Notes: generated from the letters alone by a model not told the origin. A stretch of 64,000 bases of DNA from Brachyhypopomus gauderio (GCF_052324685.1 NW_027506917.1:372001-436000); one strand, 5' to 3'. Counted from the stretch's first letter, positions 45,011 to 59,865 are shown. Made by a program: numbers and translations.

Positions 45011-48000
45011 CAGAGCCGGCCCTGACCAATGTGGTGCCCTAGGCGAGATTTTGGTTGGTGCCCCCTGCATCATCAATCATTGTGTTGATTGTGTCACTAT
45101 TAAAGAAACAAATAAAAAGCAAATGACTTAAATATTACCATATAACAAGCAATAAATATAAAGGTGTTGCACAAAAAATATTTTAAAACTATTTTACATA
45201 ACGTAGTGCAGAGAACAACTTTTAAATATTAATAATAAATTTAAAATAAAAATAAAAAAACTACTACCTGTTTTTCTGCCTTTTTGAGGTCTTTACAGGG
45301 AGATGTCACTCATTCTGTGGTGTACAGAGAAACAGTAACGAGGTGCGCAGAGCACGCGGGGGAGGGCGGGTTGGCGCGCGGGTGATAGGTGTCGTGTGTG
45401 GTTATTATAAGAATTATTAATTTGACTAATATTATTAAACAATGAAATTATGATTATGTGGACTTTGCTTATTATTGCATCTTATTGAACTTAAAAGAGT
45501 TCAAGGCAGGTGCTCTTTGTCATCCTTCCCAAGACGCATATGATTTCATTCACCAAATTGAGGAACTATTTAGGACCAAGACTGGTTCCTGCCTCATGGA
45601 ACTCCCTGATGCAGTGAGGGTCTTGGAGAAACAAGCTCAGGCACTTTACAGTAAGCTTCCAGCTTGCTGTGAAGTACAAGACAAAATCATGAAAAGATTC
45701 ATACGGCTAAGGTTGAGAATTGAAGCGGCAACAATACCAAATGACAGAAAGAAGAAACAGTTAAAAGATGGTCATTTTGGAAGCAAGAGCCAATCCAGAA
45801 AGTTGAAAAACAACTCCAGGTGCCAAGCTTCAAAATCCGGCAACCCCTAAACAGCTCCAAATGTGCCATCAAGCCCATTAGTCACTCCAACAGAAACATT
45901 TGGACTAATCATTGCTCCTACAACCCCCCCAGCCAACATCACTACTCCTACACTCCTACAGCCAACATACGGCAGTGTAATAAACATTGATTTCTTATTG
46001 CTATTTGAAACTTACCTTGTTGTGTTTTCAATCTCATCATGGTCAGCACCCAATTATCCCACAGCAGGCAACTAATATACACCAACAAGATAAATTAAAT
46101 ACAACATAAATAATACAATAATAGAATACAAGTCTAGTATGGTTACATATGATTACATATATCATACTGTACTATAACATTTTAGTATGTTGTATTCCTC
46201 TTTAGTCTTGTAAGATTCATTGATCAAAAGTGCCACCCTAGTTTCAACTTACCTTGTGTTTTCAATCTCTCTTGATGACCTTCCCTCTCCCTTTGCCATC
46301 AATCCAAAGTCTGCTGAGCATAATACAGATAATAGTCAACAGAATAACAAAATCTACAAACACTTGATCTATAAATTACACTGTTGTGTACTATTTAGAA
46401 GTCTTAAATATGCATTCTAATCAATATCAGCAGTGATGTATCACAAGAATGGCTCTCCTACTTATTGTGCGTTAGCTTAACGTTAGCTGGTACTCCAAAA
46501 TGGATATCCTCATTTCAGCTCCTCGACCCAACACACTCTACAATCACACTCAAATGTTATATTTAACCAATACTTAGCTGCCCCGCAAAAAACATCGCGT
46601 TTAGGTGAAATGGCATTAAGAGTGGAATTTACAATTAATAGGCTGTCAGTGGTTAATGTGAAATCTCGCTAACCGTATTCACGTTGCCTTAGCATACATT
46701 TAGTTCCCTAAATCTGCTTATTAAGAGGTGGATAATTCACTAAAATATTTTAATGCACATGTTAATTTGATTCTGATGTCCTTATAATACACAATCTGAT
46801 TTTTTAAGCGTACTAACCTGTAAAAGTGTATCACAGATGGTCCACTGCTCCAGTTTGACTGCGCTGCTCGTATTTGCTGCTAACTTCCGGGAACTATTGA
46901 CAGGCTCCACGATCTGCCATTGCTGTAAAAAAAACTGCTCCATTGGAGTGAACGGAGTTGACGTGACTCTCTCTCTATATGGCTCTGCTGGGCCCGCTCA
47001 CCCCCCCCCCCCCCCCCCCGGAAAAAGATTGAGATTGAGACGACATTACAGCTTTAAAAACGCAATAAACCAGTAACATATGTACTAGATAACGTCTTAA
47101 GCAAAAATAAGGTTCCAACAAAATAAGGTTCACAGCTCCGTGTTCCTCGGGAGCGGAATATGTAAACAACACGCACGACGCCATCAAAGGACTGAATCGG
47201 AACTAGCTAGCGGTGGTACGCTAATGACAGCTAGCGTCGCCACAGCGGGCTACAGTTAAGCCCGCCCATTAAGATGGAAGAGATGATTGGTCAGTTTTGC
47301 TGTCATTTGAAACATCACAGTTAGCTCGTTAGTTTCCTGTTTACTTCCTAGAAACGTCAGAGGGCGTAATATGCCGACTTCAAGCTGATTGGTTTAGTAG
47401 CCTCACTATGCAAAATAGTAATGCATTGTGGTACCGAAATCTTATTTTGCACAGGGAAAAAATGGAATAATGTTTAAACAGTTAATGTAGAACTAAAATA
47501 TATATATGTAATATAGAACTATTCTGTTTCCTAAATATATTTAGGTTAATATACTTTTTGGCATACCATCATCGAGACATATATGAATTTCCAGTGCTAT
47601 ATATAATGTACAAATGGCCTTCATCAACCATGTTGCAGGGAAGCGCTGGCTGTGTGCTCCCTTCAGAAGGAATGGGATTGAAGGTATGAGCTCCCAGTGA
47701 CCTGCAACACATGGTTAGATGCCACCTTGCTTGTGGTGGCATCTAACCGTTATTTCTACTACAATGCGCAATTGTAATCTCCACATTGGGCCTTATCATC
47801 ATGGGATACTTTGTTTCATTCGTTTTTAGCTACCACAAAACTCCAGGCTGTGCACTTTTGTACACTGTGCTCAATGATTTCAAGCCCGTGTTGGCTGGTA
47901 GAAATCTGATCTAGAGCACAAACAAAAGTGACTCAAATTTGCTTTGACAAGATAGGATTTGTGTGTCCACACATCCCCCAAAAAAGCAGAGCTGTCACAT

Positions 48001-49050
48001 TAAGGCGCAAAAATGAGTTTGACTGACTGTTTTACAATGTCAATGTAGCTGCTTTAAAGTTATCTAAAAAGGTGAGCTTCTGAACAAAAATACTGGATAT
48101 GAGTTTAACAAAATTCAGACCTTTTTAGCTCCAGAATCACTGCGAGAATAATCAGTCACTTCTTACAACTGTGATTGGCCAGGTAGTATTCATGCTGTGC
48201 ATTGATTGGCTAGATAGAGGAGGGCCATGTACTGACTTAAACAACACAGTCACTAGAGCTGCCTCAACAAGCCAAATACAGGATTAGAGCTGCATGTATG
48301 AACATCACACACTGATAATGGAGTCAGACTGTGTTATGGTGCTTTATGTGAGCAATGTTGTGTGTGTGTGTGTGTTTCCCCAGGATCTGGTGTAAGAGTA
48401 AAGACACAATGCACACGGACATCAGATACAGTTTGTGAGCCACTGGAGAGTCACTACTGTACTGAGCAAGTCGGGGGCAGCTTGATGGTCACGTGATTCA
48501 CGGAGGCTTCTGATAGTTCCAGGAAGTTCAATCTGAGCGTATAAACCCAGAGACAGAATCACGATTTGAGGATTGTGACCTTATAGCGAGCAAATTTAGG
48601 CTAATGTGAGAGCACATTGCTGTTTAATGCTTTGATTGTTTTATAATTGTTATATATTACTTTCATTTATATATTTAGAGGGACAGGAAGGGGTGAGAAA
48701 TTCAGATCAGATTAATTTTCCAACATTAACATATCTTTAAATCATGGTGATTTCTGTAATCCCGTGGTATTGGGGACCCAAGTAATCTAAATGACTAACG
48801 TACATTTTCTGACTTTCAGATACGACAGAAGGAAATTCTTTGACTTCATTGTGCAGAAATCTGCTTTAAAAGGGTACATTAAAACACATTACATTTACAT
48901 CCAGACGGTATATGACATGTTAAAATACATTGATAAATTATATATAGCTTGTCTTTTTAATACACACTTATTTACAGCAATGAATTCATGAAATAAATCT
49001 CTAATAATCTCAAATATGAATATCATGTCAAGCAGTTTTTGTGTGTCCTT
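45011..49050. other. Noncoding region matching 3518-7560
   Basis: Holds the CAGAGCC repeat, the 45458-45850 open stretch, the C run near 47000-47020 and the double hairpin at 47627-47748. Nearly identical to copy A, with only a C-run length change noticed. Confidence 0.6.
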
Positions 49051-49079
49051 TCCTCCGTGTTGTTAGTGTAGTGTCCACC

Positions 49080-50706
49080 ATGGTTTCCTGTGCTGCATGG
49101 GGATGCTCCAATCGATCCGAGAAAGGAGCAAAAATGTATGGTTTCCCCACTGATACTGAGAGGAGAAAAAAATGGTTGGCTCAACTCACCACGAGCAATT
49201 TTACCCTCACTAAAGATTAGAATAGCAAAAAAAAAATTGAAGTAATCATCAAACACTCCATTGGCACTTTTCACAATAAACACACTATTGGAAAGCTTAA
49301 TGCCTGATTTATTAAAATACAGAATAGTGAACAAAAAAAATCAAAGACTCCAGACAGACTCGGGTGCAGGGTGAGGGTGCTATCTAGTTGCAGGCTCCAT
49401 TGAATCCCCTGTGGTTCTTTGGCTTAAAGAGAGAGAGGAGAAAAAGACAGGAGAAAATGATTATTATGAGTATTGATGTGATATGAATTTGAACTTGTTG
49501 CACAGCCTTGGTTGTTTTTTATACGTGTAATGAGTGTATACATATCCAGTAAGTGTTCTCTAATACTGTGTATTCACCCACTATGGGATATGTATATGGG
49601 TAGACAAAACTGAGTTGTCATACGTGAGGAGTAAACTCACATCACTCTGCAGGCACATTTTGAGGCAGAGCAGTTCATCAGAACCAAACAGGGCAAGACC
49701 AGGCTGAGAGCAGATGCTGTTCCCACCATTTTTGTGCATCGCCCCGCACTCAGAAAGAGGAAGCCCCCTGCACTACGATGCACCACTGGACCTGTAAAGA
49801 CAGGGCCCACAGCTGCTGATCATAGCTATAGTGTTAGAAGTGACCCAGGTATAATAAGTATGAACTCCTAATAATTATATTATTTCTTTAAGTGATAGAA
49901 TATTTAAAAGGTAATCACAGTAAATAGTATATGTCTTTTATATCCAGCAGTTTCAAAAACTGAGGAAATAAGGGATGAGGATACAGAGAGAAGGGAAAGT
50001 GAGATTGAACAAAGAGAGAACATGGCTAGTGAGGAGAGACAGGGAGAGCTAATACAACCCAGTGAGCCAGCAGCCAGTCAGCATAACCATCAGCCAGAAG
50101 CCAGCCAATCAGAGCTTTATAAATTTAAGAGACAAGAAAGAATCATGAGGAAAACAAAGGCAGCACTACAAAAAATAAGGAAGGAAAATGCCACTCTCAA
50201 GAGACACTGAAAGTTAGGGACACAAAACTTAAGAAAACGTTTTCAAAAGATCAAATGAAAGCATTAGGCAGACTAACCACAAAAGGGATGAAATAGAGCA
50301 ATGAGACAATTAAGAAGGCGTTGAAAATTGGCTTTACTGCTGGTGGGACAGGTTACAAGACCCTGCAGGAACTGCAATTTCCCCTGCCAGGAATAAGAAC
50401 CCTACAGAGAAGGATGCAATGCGTTAGATTTGAGCCTGGTGTGCTGACAGAGGTGTTTGATTTCCTTAAACTGAAGGTAGATGGGTTGACAGAGATTGAA
50501 CGGGAATGTGTGTTGACCTTGGATGAAATGGCAATCACACCAAGTGTGGAGTTGCATATGCTTACCGGCAAACTCTACGGTGATGTGACTTTGCCAGGTC
50601 ACACAGGAGTAGCATGCTTGTGTCTTTATGCTGGCTGGAAGCACAAACACGGTGGAAGCAAGTAGTGGCATATCATTTCACTGGCAATACTACCAACGGA
50701 GCACAG
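49080..50706 (+). mobile_element. P-type fragment with THAP exons, copy B
   Basis: ATG at 49080; second THAP exon 49653-49848; coiled-coil and catalytic start from 50022. Same stops as copy A. One small indel and one substitution lie in the A run near 49230. It is cut at 50706 by the AT-ended element. Confidence 0.85.
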
Positions 50707-50708
50707 TA

Positions 50709-53700
50709 CACTAAAAAAAAAATCGTAAAAAAACGGTAAACGACTGGCAGCAGCGGCTGCCAAACAAAAACTTTAATTTTAAAGTAAAAAACCCTGATTT
50801 AAATTAAGTGGAAAAACAATAAATTTACAGAAAAATTCATTAAACATTCTGCAGAAATACCGTTATTTTACAGATTTTTCCTGGATTATTATGATTTAGC
50901 ACTTTTAATAAAGTGACAGCACTAATAGTTTTGCAGAGAAATACCTTTATTTTACAACTTTTCCCTGAATTAGTACAATTAAGCACTTTCAATAAAGTGA
51001 CAGCACAAAAAGTTCTGCAGAGAAGTACCGTAATTTTACAGATTTTTCCTGTCCATATTCATCGTGACTTCCAGGACAAACTCAAATGTGGAATGCAAAC
51101 TGCAAAGTTATTTTATACAAATGAAAAAGTATATTATACCAATGTTGAGCACCTCAATGTCCTCTATCATCACTTTTAATCATTTAAATCCCCAGGACTG
51201 TACTCAGTGTCTTTCTCCATCACCAATATCAGTAGCCTGAACACAACTACAAACACATAACACTGATGTGACATGAAAGATACACTCCTTCTCATTTACA
51301 TGTAGGACATTTAGCAGACACTCTTATCCAGAGCGCCTTACGAAGTGCTTTGCCATCTGTTCACAGAATTAATTCTAAATAGTACATAGATAGGTCAAAA
51401 TTCAAGATACCCTCGAACCAGAATACTACTAAACTACAGAAATCAATGCAAATACCTAGAAGTACACAAAAACATAGGCTGAATATTGCTAAACTACAGA
51501 AATTAAAATGGATACCTACAAGAAATGCAAACTCACATAGGTACTATATCATACAACGGAAACAACTATGACAAGTGCTAGAGATTTAGTCTGTTCTACA
51601 GATGAGTCTTCAGTCATTTGAAGACTGCTAAGGACTCTGCAGTCTGGACAGTCAATGGAAGCTCATTCCACTATCTCGGAGCCAGGACAGGTCTTGAAGT
51701 TTGTTTTCCGTGAGACTTTAAGCATGGCGTTTTAAGCCAAGCCGTACTTGAGGTTCAAAGTACTCAAGGTTTGGATGGGGCTTTGACCATGGCCATCATG
51801 TAGGGAGGGGTTGGTCCATTTTTGGCTTTGCAAGCAAGCATCGAGGTTTTAGATCTGATGTATGCAGCTACTGGAAGGCAGTAAAGAGCACTGGAGTGAC
51901 ATGTGTCACTGGAGTGACATGTGAACTTGGGGAGATTGAAGACCAGTCATGCAGCTGCATTCTGGATCAGTTTGTAGAGGTCTGATGACCCATAGAGAAA
52001 GATCCGTAAGTAAGCAGTTGCAGTAGTCCAGCTTTGAGATGATGAGAGACTGTAAAAGCACCTGGGTAGCTTCCTGTGAAAGAAAGGGTTGTATTCTCCG
52101 TATGTTGCAGAGAAGAAATCTGCAGGATCTGGTCATTGGCCTCTCAGAAGTGAAAAGCTGAAGTCTGCCTGTTAAAAAGTTGCAGACAAAATCCAAAGTT
52201 AGCTGCTGTTAATTTTGTGCCAATAACATTACAAATATTATAGTACAAATATATAGCAAAGCCATTTCAAAAAGGGATCACACTTCTGTGTTATGTTGAA
52301 TCATGACAATGATAGCACTTAATCTTGGAAAACACATAAACAGTGAAGAGGGATTCAGGAGGTGGCAGATCCTGAAGATCCAGTGTAGTGGTGCAGCAGG
52401 GAGAGTCACTCACCTCAACATAATGGCCAGATTGATTTGTACTGTGAGCTAGGCTGTGATGCTCCTGCTCTGGGCTGTGATGCTCCTGCTCTGGGCTGTG
52501 TTGCGCTCCTGCTCTGGGCTGTGTTGCGCTCCTGCTCTGGGCTGTGTTGCGCTCCTGCTCTGGGCTGTGTTGCGCTCCTGCTCTGGGCTGTGTTGCGCTC
52601 CTGCTCTGGGCTGTGTTGCGCTCTAGCTCTGTACAGTAAACAAAATGTAGGCCAAACTTGGTGCATATAATTTTTTTGCTTTACATATTTAACATATGAG
52701 AAAAGCATATTTATTCCCTAAGGGTAAAAATGCAATGGACAAAATCTTCACAATGATCCCAATAATGGTGTTTTAATTTTTTACACAAACCATACCTGGT
52801 CTCCTTCACCCTTTCTTTCTTCAGTGCATAATGGCCGGATTGATTTGTACTGTGAGCTAGGCTGTGATGCTCCTGCTCTGAGTTGTGTTGCGCTCCTGCT
52901 CTGGGCTGTGTTGCGCTCCTGCTCTGGGCTGTGTTGCGATCTTTATCAAATGAAACATTCACGTGAAATGTGTTTTTAAACTGGGCTAACTAGCTAGTTA
53001 ACTAGCTAACGTTGGCTTACATAAAGTAAGGACGTTTTCTTACCTGATGTCACCAATAATGCTTCACTTAAATTTTCTTCCTCTGTGCCCCGTTTCCATC
53101 TTATTTTGTTGAATCATCCAACGATAATCCGCTCAAAATAATAATTTGGCAGGTAGATGTAAAATAATCCAGGTAGCTAGCTAGCCACCACAGCTCGTAG
53201 GCTGACCGTCAGCACACTCACTGAAATGTTCAAACATGACCTGAGAGGCGCGAACAGTTGTCATTGGCCAGTTTCCTGAATGACAGTCAGATTAACCAAT
53301 TATGGTTAAAAGCAATACGTTGAGCTCAAATCACGTTTATGCCCCTAGCCTAGAGATAACATTTATATTTAAGTGGTTGTTCAACTTGTGTTTTTATTCC
53401 AGTGTGTAACTATAGGCACACACATTTTTAAGTTTAAAAGCCTGTTCCATTACAATGTACGTCTACCAGTATATCAGTTCATCTGTCTCTCAGTGTGTTA
53501 CAGGTTATTTCCTTGGTTATGTTCAAGTATAGACCCAGTGTTTAGAAATGTTTCTTTTAAAAGTCCAGCGCCCAAACAAACTGCCATTTTCTATTGCCAT
53601 TGACTGCACAAGAACTAAAATGAGAACAGACATCAATAGAGATGGAACAATCAACAGAAATCTCCTACAGCCATTACTACAGTTACATACTTTAGATATG

Positions 53701-54344
53701 CCAATGTAAAAATCTAATGTCTGAACTGACATTAGGAAGTCACTCTTCATTCTGTAGGCATCATAAAAATGAGCATTTTCAACTGCAGAAATTATTTTCA
53801 ATTACCATCACGTTCTGTGGCAAATTAATATGTCCGAACCTATATATTTTGTTCATTTTTCTCCTGAACATCAATGGATCCTCTGAATTACGAGGACGCC
53901 TAACAATCAAAATACGAGTATTGATACATGTAAGCCACATTCATTTCTGACATTGAAAATCATGTTTAAACCAGCAGTGCCAAAAGACATAAGATTTTGA
54001 TTAAAATGACAGAGAAAAAAACTTTTTAGTTCTTACAGACATAAACCTTTATATAATCAACCGAATGTTTAATTGCAGATAATTGCTGTAATTATACATG
54101 AATCTGTATATAATTTAAGAAAGCAGAAAAATACCGTATAAATAATACTGTATTATTTCCGTAAAAAAACGAGAAAAGCATGTAACTTGTAATTATTGTC
54201 ATAATACTTAAAATAAAAGACATTTTGTCAAATTACAAATGTCTGTAATTTTACAAAGTTTTGCATACAATTGGAAAAAATGTTAAAATACATTAAATAT
54301 TTACAGTTATTTTACATAAAATTAGGATTTTTTTTTTTACAGTG
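50709..54344. mobile_element. AT-ended nonautonomous element, copy B
   Basis: TA at 50707-50708 and 54345-54346. Contains the minus-strand L2 LINE (51297-52196) and the minisatellite blocks (52453-52632, 52858-52940). Differences from A are a G to T substitution near 54023 and a T-run length change at the right end. Confidence 0.5.
51297..52196 (-). mobile_element. L2-type LINE, minus strand, copy B
   Basis: Identical in layout to 9804-10703, with the reverse transcriptase phrase SKLDYCNCLLTDL on the minus strand. Confidence 0.8.
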
Positions 54345-54455
54345 TAAGCTCAATAATTTCTAATTGTTTTAAACCTCGCAAAAACATGGACGGATTGTCC
54401 TGAGAGACAGACTGCATTAAATATCCTGCCAGCAGCAGAAACTAGAAAGGGCTCT

Positions 54456-54790
54456 TTAAATTGAGAGCGATGTACGGTGAGTTAATGAAGCTACTGTACC
54501 CCTGCTGTGCGTAAATGCGCACATTGCTCCTCCAAACTTTCCATATGTTTTTTTTTCATAACACAGTAGAGAAACTGCCAACCTCTGAGCAGTAGCCGTT
54601 CGTCCTTCTGTTGACTGCTTGCTAGCATGGTCTGCATGCATCGTAGCAAAGTGACGGCTGATTTCGTACTCTTTGAAAACTGCAACCGTTTCTTGGCATA
54701 TCACACATACAGCCGTTGATCAAAGCTCAGTGAGAAAAATATTTTGTTGTCCACTCAACACACTTTTTAAGCACTCGGCACTCAGTTCCC
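54456..54790 (-). pseudogene. hAT transposase N-terminal fragment, copy B
   Basis: Same BED-type zinc finger as 12955-13310 (VICQETVAVFKEYEISRHF). A small change near 54545 adds a base pair before the T run relative to copy A. Confidence 0.7.
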
Positions 54791-56800
54791 ACTTTCTTTT
54801 CTTTAGTCCACTCATTTTTACCTTTAAAAAGCCTAACGGGCCTTATGGTACGTGTACGTTCCGTCCAAAGCATTTTTGTTTTTTTAATCAAGTATTTGGA
54901 GAGCGCGAGCTGACTGGATTTTATTGTTTTTTTCCTTCACTTTGCCGTGTGTTATATTTGCAAAACGACACATTATATTTCCAGAATTATTTTCTGTATG
55001 AAAAATAAAATAATAAAATAAAGCCTTAATAGAGAATTTAAAAACGAACTGATAGTGAAAATGATTCCCAAAAGTTTTTACATAAACCGGATGTAAAAAA
55101 GGGACATCTTATTTTTAATAGTTGCATACTTTTTGTTGCAAAGCTAAAATATCAACGAAAATCCAGTAGGCCCTACTCCAAAATCGCGACTAAGGCTTTT
55201 AAATACTTTTTAAGGGCCTTCATTTTTCCAATATTGATTTATCAACTTATAGTACTTTTTAAGACCCGGCGGACACCCTGTACAACCACAAAATAAAAAC
55301 TACAATGGTGATGACACTTACATCAATTTTAGACACTTTTACTTTCTGTGATTTAAAGATTTGATTTTAAAGATTTGACCAACTTTATTTGGTTTAGAAG
55401 TGGTTTGTATGTCAAATTATTTTACGTTAATTCTATTTTAGTTTATTATAAATCTTGGTTGCCTAATTGTCACACTGATATAACAAAGTTGGGGATTCAC
55501 CTCACTTTAGTGATGCTAGTGAAATGCCAAATTATCCCCTTGAAAATTATAACCCTTGCAAATATAAATATATCTAGCTTTGGGATTATTAATAAGGCTA
55601 AATCGAGGTTAATGGTTATTGTAACTCTGTTAGTCCTCGACGACGTCTTGATGCTGATTCTAAATCAATATAACTATATAAAACACAAATATGGAATGGC
55701 GCTTTTAATTAATAGCGGTCCTTAAACTGTGGTGGTATAACGTTATATGCCATATCATATGATATAGGTAAATGACGGACGTAGTATGTTCGAGGTTATG
55801 AAAACTGCCCAGTCGCCTACTGAAAGAACGCACTGCTTTAAGATTTGAGCAGAACGTAATGCATTGAAATCTAATGCCTACTGCACGGCATTTCGGACGG
55901 AGCCACGGATCCTCCAACGTTAGAGCCTTAATATGAGGTTATCCGAATTGAGCATTTGGAACAGGTGAAGTGCACAGGTTTCTCCATGTAATCTGTCTGC
56001 GCAGTCCAAATACGATGTTAACGCAGTCTAGAACCGATATAGACCATAAAATCTACAGTATTAATGCTGGAAGCATGTTTGGACTAACATATGTTTGAAC
56101 TTTACTGACCTTTTATTTGAAACTTGGAGGGACTTCTGAGATTTTGCCTCTGTGATTTGTTGAAGCTCTTTGGGTATGTCCCCTTTATCAGAAACAGGTA
56201 TCGTGTCCCACTTCTCCTCAATTGCACGTTTAACTGAGTATCGCAGAAATGACTGCGATGAGTGCAAGCGTCATTACCATTTCATGGTTATTTACTTGTA
56301 TTTAATAAAATTGATTCAAAATGTAAAATAGCCCAACTGAACGAACGTCGAAGTGCTATTTTCAAGGTCAGTCAACTAAAACCATTTAGGATGGAATGAT
56401 AAAAGAGAGCACAGTTATTTACTGGCAAGGATAAAACAAACTGATTAGCAGACATTTGGAACCTCCACGTATTAGAAACAAAGCAGTAGTGATATTTCTC
56501 AGGTCTTTCCGAGGATATTCACAAAAATATTTAATAATTGTTGACAAAAAAGTAAATTGGCAAAATAAATGGACAGTCCTCATTGTGAATTCAAGAGAAA
56601 AAAATGCTGACAACGAAAAATTATAGGTGTACGTTGTACACTGACATGAAAATACCTAAGTAGGACATTCGATGGGTAGCACAGATTTTTATAACACCGG
56701 AGTGGATCTGATACACGTCCAGGGCCAGAGTGGGTGTGATAAATGTCCCAGCCCAAACTACTGAGATTAACATGGGCCAGCTCAATGTGATTTGCACTTG
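54791..56800. other. Noncoding upstream region, copy B
   Basis: Counterpart of 13311-15300. Substitutions and small indels against copy A are clearly more frequent here than further left. Confidence 0.55.
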
Positions 56801-56806
56801 AAGACT

Positions 56807-56940
56807 CGGCCAATTAGTAGCTTTAGTTATTATCTAACTGTCACTATGACAACACGGCCAATTAGTAGTTTTAGTTATTATCTAACTGCGTCCCTACGAC
56901 AACACGGCATATGAAGTCACAATGCAGGAGACCTATAAAA
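56807..56940 (+). promoter_or_regulatory. Probable promoter of the unknown gene, copy B
   Basis: CCAAT units at 56807-56854 and 56855-56904 and TATAAAA at 56934-56940, the same geometry as copy A. One base differs in the first unit (TAGCTTTAG for TAGTTTTAG). Confidence 0.65.
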
Positions 56941-57073
56941 GTCGCCACAGACAGTGTTTAATTTAACCACAGATGGTTTGATCGTCACCGAGGTTGAAGT
57001 AGCTAGTAGAGCGGTTCAGCGATATCTTGTGCGAGTAAAGGAGTGAAGATTCCAAGTGATCATGTTTAAACAA

Positions 57074-59750
57074 ATGATGAGGGTAAGTTCATGTTCCTTT
57101 GAGCTTTTTCCATAATCTCACTTTAGTCCGAGTAAGTTCGAGAGAGCCGCTTCTCAGTCTATTTATTGAAAATGACATTCCTCGTCGAGACAGTTCTCTA
57201 AAGTTGCTTTGTAGCAACAGTGATTGTAGAATATTGCACAAAAATAGAACTAAATTGCTTTCGACCACAAATGGCGACTCAGATTAACATTAATTATCCG
57301 GTTACATCCCAGTTACTTCATTTTACGGCCTCTTATCACATTTAAGATGTGTAACCAATTAATATTGGTTATTAACCATCTGAGGTCATTAAGATAGATC
57401 AATATTCTCTCCTTGAGAGTCCAGCGGTGTTGAGAAAAAAAAATCAAATTATGAAATGTTCGTATTCCCCCTATCCTGTCTGCGCGTATGTCCGCAGCCT
57501 GTATTTTCACAGAAACGTGTTTAATGCATAATGTAGCTTACTTTATAATTATTTCACTCGCCACTGGCGACAGCATTATTTTTTTATGGGTAAGGATTTT
57601 TTGTAATTGGAAAAATATCCATCCTTTTCTTTTGAGTTTGTATTTTAAAAGTTAAACGATAGACTCCAGCTCCCGCTCACGTGTTCGTCTCTGCCCATCA
57701 ACAAATGCAGGAATCCGATCACCAGCATGACTCGCAAAACGGAGCTGAAACTTTAGCACTAAGCGTTGAAAATGGCCAAGCGAAAAATATCGCATTTTTT
57801 CCCACACAGTCTACATCTCTGTCGGACCCAAAGAGGACACACTTCTTTATAACTGTACATAATTTTAAATTAATTTTAATGGGATCAAAAGTCACTCGTA
57901 TGCATACTAGGAAACTTCAGTAAAGTTTGTTTCACGTTCGAGTATTCGGAATTTTCTTCAATAACTAAGACAGTATTGGCAAAAGTGCTATAATAAAATT
58001 CTTGTTTCTGGCAACCAAGATAAACATCTACAACTTTATTTACGTCAGGAATAGACGTATTTTAAATGTGCAACTTTCACCACTGCAACGTCTAAGGCAC
58101 CGTCTACAAATGACCTTAACACAGACGCAAGTGGCGGTCGTGAAGGCCCCAGAGCACTACACACTGTTTTTTGTAATAATTTCAATAGCTTATAAACGGT
58201 CCTTCATAAGACCACCAAACAAGTTGTATTACATAAAGTGCATGGTGTACGGCAACTGACAACTTTTTTAAAAAAGTGGGTCGCGACTTAATGACAATGG
58301 GGGGAAAAAGTGGGTCCCGGGCTGAGACCAGTTGAGAACCCCTGCGATAGTCATCATGAAACTCATTTTTTCTTCATTTTCTCTACTACAGTCTAAGAAA
58401 GCTGGGCCAGCAGAAGAGCTTCCTGAGGGCTGTGATGTGTCTGCCCCCAGCGTGAAAAACAAGCAGGCAAAGAAAGACCGTAGCAGATGGTTTTCAGGTG
58501 AGATTTAGCGTGATTACATGTTACCAAAACGTGATGCATTATGAGGTTATTTATTCATAACTATAATTTTCCACAATTTGTTTTTAGTGACATTTGCTTA
58601 TGTGCATCATTAGTCTCTGCCTCATAGATGCTTAAAGTAAATGTTTCTTTCACCACAGCTATTTGCTGTACTAGAGTGGAGGAGGCAGTGATTGAGGATC
58701 TCAACACTCCTCCATGTGGGAAAAGTGGTGGAGTCGTATCCACCTCTGGGATTAATCCAGCTGTTCTAACTGAAGAGCTGAGGAATACACTGCCAAGCAA
58801 TGTGAGTACGAATCTCTGTATCTGTCTTCCTATCTGCCTGTGTGTCTGAGTTACCATAGCAACATGAGCCTTTGGCCATGTCTGGTCAGACCTTCACAAC
58901 AGTAGATGTTCTTTACATTAGCATTTTACTTCTTAAAGAAATAATCAGCTTAAGGTTAAAAAAAGTAATAATTAAAAATCATTAAGCTTTTGGATACTGA
59001 TTAACTTTTTACACTTTCCTTTAACCTAACTAGATGAAAATGGAGGATTTGATTGAAGTGCTGGAAAAAATCTCAGCATGGGTCAAAGTGGCAGTGAAGG
59101 AGGTGGTTGCTCAGGACCTCATCCCTATAGTGAGGAACCTGATGCTGGAAAGGATTGCGGCTCTGGACCGAGTAAAGGCACAAATGAGCTGCAGGGAGAC
59201 TCGGTCAGTGCTGTCTGACCTTTCTGAGGAGGCACTCCAGTCGGGCATCGTGAGGAGATTTGTGAAGACTGCTTCAGAAACTTTTCTCCAAGAACGCCTT
59301 GGGTTGACATCCTGGACCAAGCCTGACACTGATCACTACGGTTCTAGAAGCGCATCTGTGACGGAGGCTGACGTGGAAGTGAAGCTGTCACTACAGAGAT
59401 GCTGCTCTGAGCTGTCAGCTCTGATTGCCCTCACTCTGTTCGGTGATGTCGCTGGCATCACCATCTCTCGGACAGAACAGGACCATACAGGCTCCGCTCT
59501 GCAGAGTGCAGCACAGACAGTGGACGTGGGGCTGGAGAAGAAATCTTGGTGGTTCAGGTTTCCAAGATTTCTGAAGCGGAGATTCAAGGTATCTGTTTTT
59601 AAAATGTATTTATTCCCAGTCACACCATTAGCTTTAGACTCTGCTCTTCTGAATGATTTTCAACCATACATTTATGCTACCATCAATCATATTTTGAATG
59701 ATTTTTTAATATCAAATTGTCTGCTCTTTTTAAAGAAACGGACAAACTAA
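57074..59750 (+). CDS. Unknown multi-exon gene, copy B
   Basis: Exons 57074-57082, 58392-58497, 58659-58801, 59034-59588, 59736-59799 and from 60022, with the same phases as copy A. The predicted protein up to the TAA at 59748-59750 is the same as A; the one coding difference noticed is a silent Ser codon in exon 2 (TCT for TCG). The 5' leader is different: it has an extra in-frame ATG at 57062, which would add MFKQ in front of MMR. I kept the inner ATG because it is shared by both copies. The family is not recognised. The conserved protein beside changing introns hints at selection, though the number of differences is small. Confidence 0.63.
58275..58344 (-). repeat. hAT-type repeat end in intron 1, copy B
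   Basis: Same repeat as 16772-16867, but the G run is short (GGGGGG then AAAAA). This shows the copy A run is an expansion or an assembly error. Confidence 0.55.
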
Positions 59751-59865
59751 GTGCATGTTCACACGGAGGACCAGGTGGTGGACAAACATATTCCAGATGG
59801 TACGCATTTTAGTATTTCATGAAGTTTAATTCATGACAGTATTATTTATAAAGAACCGAGTCTTC

